Positions 1-8,504 of a stretch of DNA of 8,504 nucleotides are shown here, piece by piece; position 1 is the first letter of the stretch; each line of letters begins with the position of its first letter. Below the pieces are notes generated by a model. It saw nothing but the letters and a program-made list of their open reading frames with translations. It had not been told where the DNA came from and did not search any database. A program made the translations under genes and the position numbers. Origin of the DNA: Microbacteriaceae bacterium (GTDB lineage: Bacteria; Actinomycetota; Actinomycetes; Actinomycetales; Microbacteriaceae); NCBI GenBank assembly GCA_026785785.1, contig JAJAZI010000228.1, forward strand, positions 1-8,504. The letters run 5' to 3'.

Positions 1-4773
<4,773 letters not shown>

Positions 4774-4780
4774 GCTGCGA

Positions 4781-4784
4781 CCTC
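4781..4784 (-). promoter_or_regulatory. Ribosome binding site of the giant Ig-like gene
   Basis: GAGG lies 7 bases before the GTG start at 4773 and shares two bases with the TGA stop of the kinase (4783-4785). This supports the GTG as the true start and suggests that translation of the Ig-like protein is coupled to that of the kinase. Confidence 0.6.
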
Positions 4785-6219
4785 ACGATTCGAACACCAC
4801 GCACTTCTCGATGCTCGCCGCGCCGGTCTTCCCATCGCGATTGACGGTGACCGTGATGCAGACCCGGTCGCCCTCGGATGCCGCGATCGAGAACTCCGAC
4901 CGGGTCTGAATGATCGGCTGCCGGTCGGTCGCGGAGATCTGGTACGAGTCGGTGGGCAGCAGCCCGGGGTCCGGCCAGGAGAACTCGACCGAGTCGTTCG
5001 TGGCCTGCGCGTCGATGTCGACCACGACGGGGATGGTTTCCGAATTCGCCCGTACGAGGCTGGTCGTCACGATCGCGCCGAGACCGATGACGAGCGCGGC
5101 GGCGGCAACCAGGGAGATCGCGACCCAACGGAGCGTGCGCTTGGTGGCGAGGGGGATCGTGCCGGTGCTGCGGGAAATCTGTGACGATGAGGAGCGCAGG
5201 ATGGTGCCGACGGCGGCGTACTCGGAGTCAGGATCCGCTGCGGGCGCGCGACGGCGCCGGCGACGGGCTGCGGTCGACGACAGGGCTCCGGCGGCCCCGC
5301 GGATGCGCGTGCGCTCCTCGAGATCCGACATCGACGACAGCGCCCAGTCGTCCACCGCGACCTCGATCGGGGTCTGGAGCACTCCGAGTTCTGTCTCGAC
5401 AGCCTGGATCTCCCGGACAAGCTCGAGGATGGTGCGCTGGCGGGATTCCGGGCGGCGCGACATACCCCGCTGCAGCGCGCGCTCGAGGCTCGCCGGCACA
5501 TCCGGTCTCCCAATCGGCTGCACCTTGGCCCGGTTGATGCGCGCCATCAGGTCGGTGGACTTGTTCGATTCTTCCGGCACCTCGAAGGGCGACCGGCCGG
5601 CGAGCAACGTGTAGACGGTCGCCGCGAACGACCACACCTCCGACTCGATCGTTCCCGGTGTCTCGTCGTTGAGCACCTCCGGCGCGGACCAGGGAATCGA
5701 CATTCCGACCGCCTCCTGGTTCTCTGCCTCGCCGAGCGTCGACGCGATACCGAAGTCGGACAGCACCGGATGCCCGTAGGCCGTGAGCAGGATGTTCGAG
5801 GGCTTGATGTCGCGGTGCAGCACGCCGTCGCGGTGCGCGGTCTCGATGGCGCTGCCGATCTTGACGGCGATGCGCAGGATCTCGGGGACGGGGATCCGTT
5901 CTCGTCGGTAGCGGTCGCTCAGCCCGGAGGAGCAGAACTCCATCACGAGGTAGGGGCGGCCGTCGGAGGACACGCTCGCCTGGTACACGGTGAGGATCGA
6001 GGGGTGTGCGCTCAACTGGGCCATGAGGTTCGCCTCGGCTTGGAACATCTGCCTGACCTGCTCGTTGACGACCTCGCTCAGCATCACCTTCACCGCGACC
6101 TGCCGCCTGGGCATGTTCTGCTCGTAGAGGAAGACGTCGGCGAATCCTCCGGAACCCAGAACGTGCAGGTGAGCGAAGCCGGGAAGCACCGGAGGCGACG
6201 ACGGGAGGCGCCTGGCCAT
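4783..6219 (-). CDS. Membrane-anchored Ser/Thr protein kinase (Hanks/PknB type) with extracellular Fn3-like domain
   Basis: 478-residue kinase that should phosphorylate Ser/Thr on cytoplasmic proteins, with the adjacent FHA protein a likely target. Visible motifs: glycine loop LGSGGFADVF (21-30), VAVK with ATP lysine 44, helix-C Glu62, catalytic HRDIKPSN (135-142), DFG (155-157) and APE (179-181). The activation loop between DFG and APE contains Ser160, Thr161 and Ser174. The usual Asp of the DVW/DVY motif is Glu194 (SEVWSF), a conservative change. After a juxtamembrane region with a basic run (319-324) and Ser/Thr-rich stretch (344-354), one transmembrane helix spans about 364-390. The outside domain (391-478) reads like a single Fn3 fold (VEFSWPDPG, then CITVTVNRDGKTGA) with Cys454 and Cys473. 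It has no PASTA repeats, unlike PknB. The ATG at 6219 is chosen because GAGGAGG lies 6 bases upstream; an in-frame GTG at 6348 has a non-kinase leader. The giant Ig/Fn3 gene follows after 9 bases. Confidence 0.93.
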   Translation of the reverse strand: MARRLPSSPPVLPGFAHLHVLGSGGFADVFLYEQNMPRRQVAVKVMLSEVVNEQVRQMFQAEANLMAQLSAHPSILTVYQASVSSDGRPYLVMEFCSSGLSDRYRRERIPVPEILRIAVKIGSAIETAHRDGVLHRDIKPSNILLTAYGHPVLSDFGIASTLGEAENQEAVGMSIPWSAPEVLNDETPGTIESEVWSFAATVYTLLAGRSPFEVPEESNKSTDLMARINRAKVQPIGRPDVPASLERALQRGMSRRPESRQRTILELVREIQAVETELGVLQTPIEVAVDDWALSSMSDLEERTRIRGAAGALSSTAARRRRRRAPAADPDSEYAAVGTILRSSSSQISRSTGTIPLATKRTLRWVAISLVAAAALVIGLGAIVTTSLVRANSETIPVVVDIDAQATNDSVEFSWPDPGLLPTDSYQISATDRQPIIQTRSEFSIAASEGDRVCITVTVNRDGKTGAASIEKCVVFES

Positions 6220-6225
6220 AATGCC

Positions 6226-6232
6226 CCTCCTC
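6226..6232 (-). promoter_or_regulatory. Strong ribosome binding site of the kinase gene
   Basis: GAGGAGG (followed by two more G) ends 6 bases before the ATG at 6219. It is the strongest Shine-Dalgarno sequence in the window and decides the kinase start against the upstream in-frame GTG at 6348. Confidence 0.8.
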
Positions 6233-6286
6233 GTGTACTCAAAATCGGTTGGCTGGCCACGTCGCCGTGCGCTACTCAGAGATACG

Positions 6287-6295
6287 ATTCTACCA
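6287..6295 (-). promoter_or_regulatory. Candidate extended -10 promoter for kinase and Ig-like gene
   Basis: In the 158-base gap between the phosphatase and the kinase, the minus strand reads TGGTAGAAT: a TAGAAT -10 hexamer (6292-6287) preceded by the TGn of extended -10 promoters. No good -35 hexamer is seen about 17 bases upstream, which fits an extended -10 type. Transcription would start near 6280, giving a leader of about 60 bases before the kinase ATG. Inference from motif only. Confidence 0.4.
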
Positions 6296-6321
6296 GCGGG
6301 GACCGGCCGAGACGCGGAGGC

Positions 6322-6338
6322 TGGCCGTCTCACGGCCA
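6322..6338 (-). terminator. Short hairpin after the phosphatase gene, possible weak terminator or attenuator
   Basis: TGGCCGT, loop GAG, ACGGCCA forms a perfect 7-bp stem with a 3-base loop, 40 bases after the phosphatase stop and upstream of the -10 candidate. There is no T-tract on the minus strand after it, so a classical intrinsic terminator is not supported; it may be a weak terminator, an mRNA 3' end stabiliser, or chance. Confidence 0.25.
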
Positions 6339-6377
6339 CGCAGCGCACCCCCAGTACTGGTCGCAGCCCGGCTTATC

Positions 6378-7214
6378 TCAGGCGGTGGCCGCGTCCTGAC
6401 GAGGGATGGTGTTCTCGAGTGGCGCCGCGGTCGGAAACTCGACGACGTCGACGATCACGAGTGTGATGTTGTCGCGGCCACCCGCCGCGAGCGCGGCGTC
6501 CACGAGGGTGATGGCGGTTTCCTGGGGCCCGAATCCGGCGCTGAGCATCTCGCGCAGCGCCTCATCGTTCACCTCTCGCGTGAGCCCGTCCGAGCAGATG
6601 AGCAGACGCAGACCGGTGCGAACGGGAAGCATCCACAAATCTGCCATCGGCTCCGCGTTGAAGCCAACGGCGCGCGTGATGATATTGGCGTCGGGGTGGA
6701 ACTCGGCCGCGTCCTTGGCCAGCAGGCCGGCGTCGACGAGTTCCTGAACGACCGAGTGATCCACGGTGACCTGGTTCAGCTCGCCGTCGACGAGTTGGTA
6801 CACGCGGGAGTCGCCGATATTGAAGACCGCCCAATATGGCTCGCCGTCGACGAGGGTGAGCACCGCGCCAGTGGCCGTCGTGCCGACCCCGAGGTCGCCG
6901 TCGTCGGCCGCGAGGGTGATGTCGGCCGTCGCGATCCGAAGCGCCGTCATGATCTGCTCCGGCTCGGCGAAGTCGGCGGACCCTTCCTCTGCGAGGCGAT
7001 GCACGACCGCCGCGCTCGCGACGTCACCCGAGGCGTGTCCGCCCATGCCGTCGGCTACCACGAAGAAGGGGGCCTCGGCGAGGAAGCTATCTTCATTCAG
7101 GGCTCGTTTGCGTCCGATATCGGTCGCCGCACCCCAGGACAAGCTGACACTCTGGCCGGGCCTGGCGGGGAGGCTGAGGGAGTGCCGAGCGGCGCTGCGA
7201 CCGATCTGTGTCAC
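6378..7214 (-). CDS. PP2C-family Ser/Thr protein phosphatase
   Basis: 278-residue metal-dependent phosphatase that should remove phosphate from Ser/Thr of targets of the nearby kinase, and perhaps from the kinase itself. The family motifs occur in order: RxxNED (37-42), VADGMGGH with metal ligand Asp55 (53-60), GTT (111-113), NIGDSR (132-137), VDHS (151-154), ITRAVG (179-184), CSDGLT with Asp209 (207-212) and GGRDNIT with Asp248 (245-251). All core metal ligands are present, so it is predicted active. No signal peptide or membrane helix is visible; it is the catalytic domain alone, about half the length of mycobacterial PstP, which also has a membrane helix and outside part. The start is GTG, overlapping the FHA stop as GTGA, with GAAAGG (7223-7228) 8 bases upstream. 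It forms a translationally coupled pair with the FHA gene. 158 bases separate it from the kinase. Confidence 0.94.
   Translation of the reverse strand: MTQIGRSAARHSLSLPARPGQSVSLSWGAATDIGRKRALNEDSFLAEAPFFVVADGMGGHASGDVASAAVVHRLAEEGSADFAEPEQIMTALRIATADITLAADDGDLGVGTTATGAVLTLVDGEPYWAVFNIGDSRVYQLVDGELNQVTVDHSVVQELVDAGLLAKDAAEFHPDANIITRAVGFNAEPMADLWMLPVRTGLRLLICSDGLTREVNDEALREMLSAGFGPQETAITLVDAALAAGGRDNITLVIVDVVEFPTAAPLENTIPRQDAATA
7211..7214 (-). other. GTGA start-stop overlap linking FHA and phosphatase genes
   Basis: The GTG start of the phosphatase (7214-7212) and the TGA stop of the FHA gene (7213-7211) share two bases, giving a 4-base overlap. This arrangement is typical of translational coupling and keeps the phospho-reader and the phosphatase in fixed ratio. 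Confidence 0.85.
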
Positions 7215-7792
7215 GGGGACAGCCTTTCGAAGGGTTCGTTATCCCGGGCGAGCAAACGCCCGATCGGCATGATCTCAACGATGTTGTCGTCCCCGAGGTC
7301 AAGTGTGGTGCCGGGTGCGACAACCATCGAGCCGCCTGCATGCAAAGTGAACACAGACATTCCGGGCACGGTGATCACCGTACCGTTGGTTGACCGCATG
7401 TCCGTCACGATGACGGACGCGCCGTCCTGGCGCAACTCCAGGTGAGTGGCCGAAACTTCCCGCTGCGGCGAGTGCACACGCACGAATCGCGGCATCACGG
7501 CGCTCGCGACCCGTGGCGGACGGGGGTTCCTGCCGATCAGCACAGGAACGTCGAGCAGGATCGGCTCGGCCGAATTGACGCTGAATCGATACCTGGCCGG
7601 AGCGGAAAGCTTCGGCTCGCCGGTGATCTCCTCCACGGCGCGCTCACGGGAGCGCCTCGACGCCGTGCCATCGTCGGGCAGGACCAGCGTCGGCGGCGCC
7701 TTCACGATCGTGTCCTCGTCCGGCCTCGCGGGCGGCTCGGCAGGCGAAAGCGGCGGCCTGATGACCGTGTCAGCGAGATCGTCGTCGTCCAC
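7211..7792 (-). CDS. FHA-domain phosphothreonine-binding protein
   Basis: 193 residues, no membrane segment, predicted cytoplasmic. The C-terminal half is a forkhead-associated domain (about 75-175), which binds phosphothreonine peptides. Its signature residues are present: IGRNP (Gly87, Arg88), SATH (Ser114 to His117) and DMRSTNGT (Asn136, Gly137). The N-terminal 70 residues are acidic and probably disordered. They hold two similar Thr motifs, ADTVIR (Thr9) and EDTIVK (Thr28), which resemble the kinase-phosphorylated Thr motif near the N-terminus of mycobacterial GarA. By analogy, phosphorylation there could let the FHA domain bind its own tail and switch partners (inference). The GTG start at 7792 lies 9 bases after the end of the broken dehydrogenase; its ribosome binding site is weak (TAGG about 10 bases upstream), so an alternative start is possible, but the Thr9 motif supports this one. 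Residues 21-49 are encoded by the sequence copied in inverted form at 8030-8114. Confidence 0.9.
   Translation of the reverse strand: MDDDDLADTVIRPPLSPAEPPARPDEDTIVKAPPTLVLPDDGTASRRSRERAVEEITGEPKLSAPARYRFSVNSAEPILLDVPVLIGRNPRPPRVASAVMPRFVRVHSPQREVSATHLELRQDGASVIVTDMRSTNGTVITVPGMSVFTLHAGGSMVVAPGTTLDLGDDNIVEIMPIGRLLARDNEPFERLSP
7646..7730 (+). repeat. Inverted repeat, arm A (inside the FHA gene)
   Basis: 85 bases whose reverse complement recurs at 8030-8114 with 81 of 85 matches by eye. Mismatches are at 7654, 7658, 7709 and 7714; the core 7659-7708 is 50 identical bases. This arm lies in the intact FHA reading frame, so it is the likely source copy. Confidence 0.92.
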
Positions 7793-7801
7793 GAGAACAG
7801 C

Positions 7802-8504
7802 CTACGTTCGCCCGTGGCACTCGTGGCCGATGTAGCTCATTACGTGCGTGATCCGGGTATAGTCCTCGAACCCGTACGCGGAGAGGTCCTTCCCGTGGCC
7901 GGAGTGCGTGAACCCGCCGTGCGGCATCTCCGCGACGAGCGGGATGTGGGTGTTGATCCACACGCATCCGAAGTCCAGGTGCGTGGCGGATCGCATGGCC
8001 CGGCCATGGTCCTTCGTCCACACCGATGACGCGAGGCCGGACGAGCACACCATCGTGAAGGCGCCGCCGACGCTGGTCCTGCCCGACGATGGCACGGCGT
8101 CCAGGAGCTCCCGTCTTCGCGTTGTCCTTCACCCAGGCCACGAGCGCCGGCACGAACTCGTCGTGGATGTCCTCCTGCACGAGCACGTGCTTGAGGTCGC
8201 CCGGCCGGAGGAACTCCGCGGCAATCTCGGCCAGCAGCAGGGTCGACTGCGTTCTCGTGTCGCTCGGCTAGAGCACCGTGGTGTTGCCAGCTGCGACGGC
8301 GGGGGCGAACTTCCAGACCGCCATGTTCAGCGGGTAGCTCCATGGCGTGACCTGGCCGATGACCCCGATCGGCTCCCAACGAACGAAAGAGGTGTGGTCG
8401 GCCATGTACTCGCCGGTGGACGTGCCCTCGAGGCTGCGGGCCTGACGGGCGAAGAAGCGGATCTGGTCGACCGACAGCATGATCTCGTCCTGAACGAGCG
8501 AGCC
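7802..8504 (-). pseudogene. Broken aldehyde dehydrogenase, gamma-aminobutyraldehyde dehydrogenase type (5' end beyond window)
   Basis: Intact members oxidise 4-aminobutyraldehyde to GABA with NAD in putrescine breakdown. The fragment enters at about residue 90 of the family ([16 protein letters not shown]) and continues through [16 protein letters not shown] and [13 protein letters not shown]. Several lesions are visible. First, TAG at 8270-8268 replaces the lysine codon of the conserved VLKPSD motif; reading continues in the same frame as PSDTRTQSTLLLAEIAAEF. Second, LAEIAAEFLRPG is joined to DLKHV and then to VLVQEDIHDEF, so roughly 90 family residues, including the catalytic Glu (LELGGK) and Cys (GQDC), are missing. 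Third, after DNAKTGA an 85-bp inverted piece of the FHA gene replaces roughly 90 residues and changes frame. The C-terminus then resumes as GLASSVWTKDHG, DFGCVWINTHIP and MPHGGF to a TAG at 7804-7802. The usual PWNYP is PWSYP. It cannot encode an active enzyme as written. Missing lengths are from memory of the family. Confidence 0.88.
8030..8114 (-). repeat. Inverted repeat, arm B (inside the broken dehydrogenase)
   Basis: Reverse-complement copy of 7646-7730, 299 bases away, sitting between the dehydrogenase segments DNAKTGA and GLASSVW. At each edge a few bases fit both parents: ACGGGAGC at 8107-8114 and GGCCTCGCG at 8030-8038 (minus strand), as expected for microhomology-guided template switching. 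It shifts the dehydrogenase reading frame. Confidence 0.9.

Noticed and set aside
6220..6348. Kinase start at the upstream GTG (6348)
   Set aside because: The extra 43 residues have no kinase character and would cover the promoter candidate and the GAGGAGG site, which fits the ATG at 6219.
7802..7880. Promoter for the FHA gene within the end of the dehydrogenase remnant
   Set aside because: TATACC near 7857 on the minus strand resembles a -10 box, but no -35 at usable spacing was seen; too weak to list.
7646..8114. Inverted repeats as ends of an insertion sequence
   Set aside because: There is no transposase or target duplication between them; one arm is plain FHA coding sequence.

Overview
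The window looks like chromosomal DNA of a high-GC actinobacterium, most likely a member of the Microbacteriaceae. That placement is inferred from gene content, GTG start codons and base composition, not from a search. All genes I can support lie on the minus strand, so the biological order runs from the right edge to the left edge.

Right edge (7802-8504): the remains of an aldehyde dehydrogenase of the gamma-aminobutyraldehyde dehydrogenase type. It has an in-frame TAG in place of a conserved lysine codon, at least one large in-frame internal deletion that removes the catalytic Glu and Cys, and a stretch near its C-terminus replaced by an inverted copy of about 85 bp of the neighbouring FHA gene.

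Middle (4783-7792): a compact Ser/Thr phospho-signalling set. An FHA-domain protein (7211-7792) overlaps a PP2C phosphatase (6378-7214) by GTGA. A 158-base gap follows, holding a small hairpin and an extended -10 promoter candidate. Then comes a membrane-anchored Ser/Thr kinase with an extracellular Fn3-like domain (4783-6219).

Left half (1-4773): a very large secreted, membrane-anchored protein starts 9 bases after the kinase stop and runs off the left edge. It has a signal-anchor helix, a beta-propeller-like region, about eleven Ig-like/cadherin-like repeats and the start of an Fn3 domain. It is interrupted at 3146-3342 by almost pure runs of G and C. Removing that block exactly restores one continuous reading frame, so I read the block as an assembly or sequencing artefact, not biology.

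The set FHA, PP2C, kinase and giant Ig/Fn3 protein matches a known actinobacterial envelope-signalling locus, similar to the PFNA cluster of bifidobacteria. There a MoxR-type AAA ATPase, a DUF58 protein and a transglutaminase-like protein follow; these should lie just beyond the left edge. The likely logic is that the kinase senses something at the cell surface, phosphorylates the FHA protein and other targets, PP2C reverses this, and the giant surface protein is the structural or adhesive output. The system itself is known; the unusual features are the inverted FHA copy inside the broken dehydrogenase and the G/C block.
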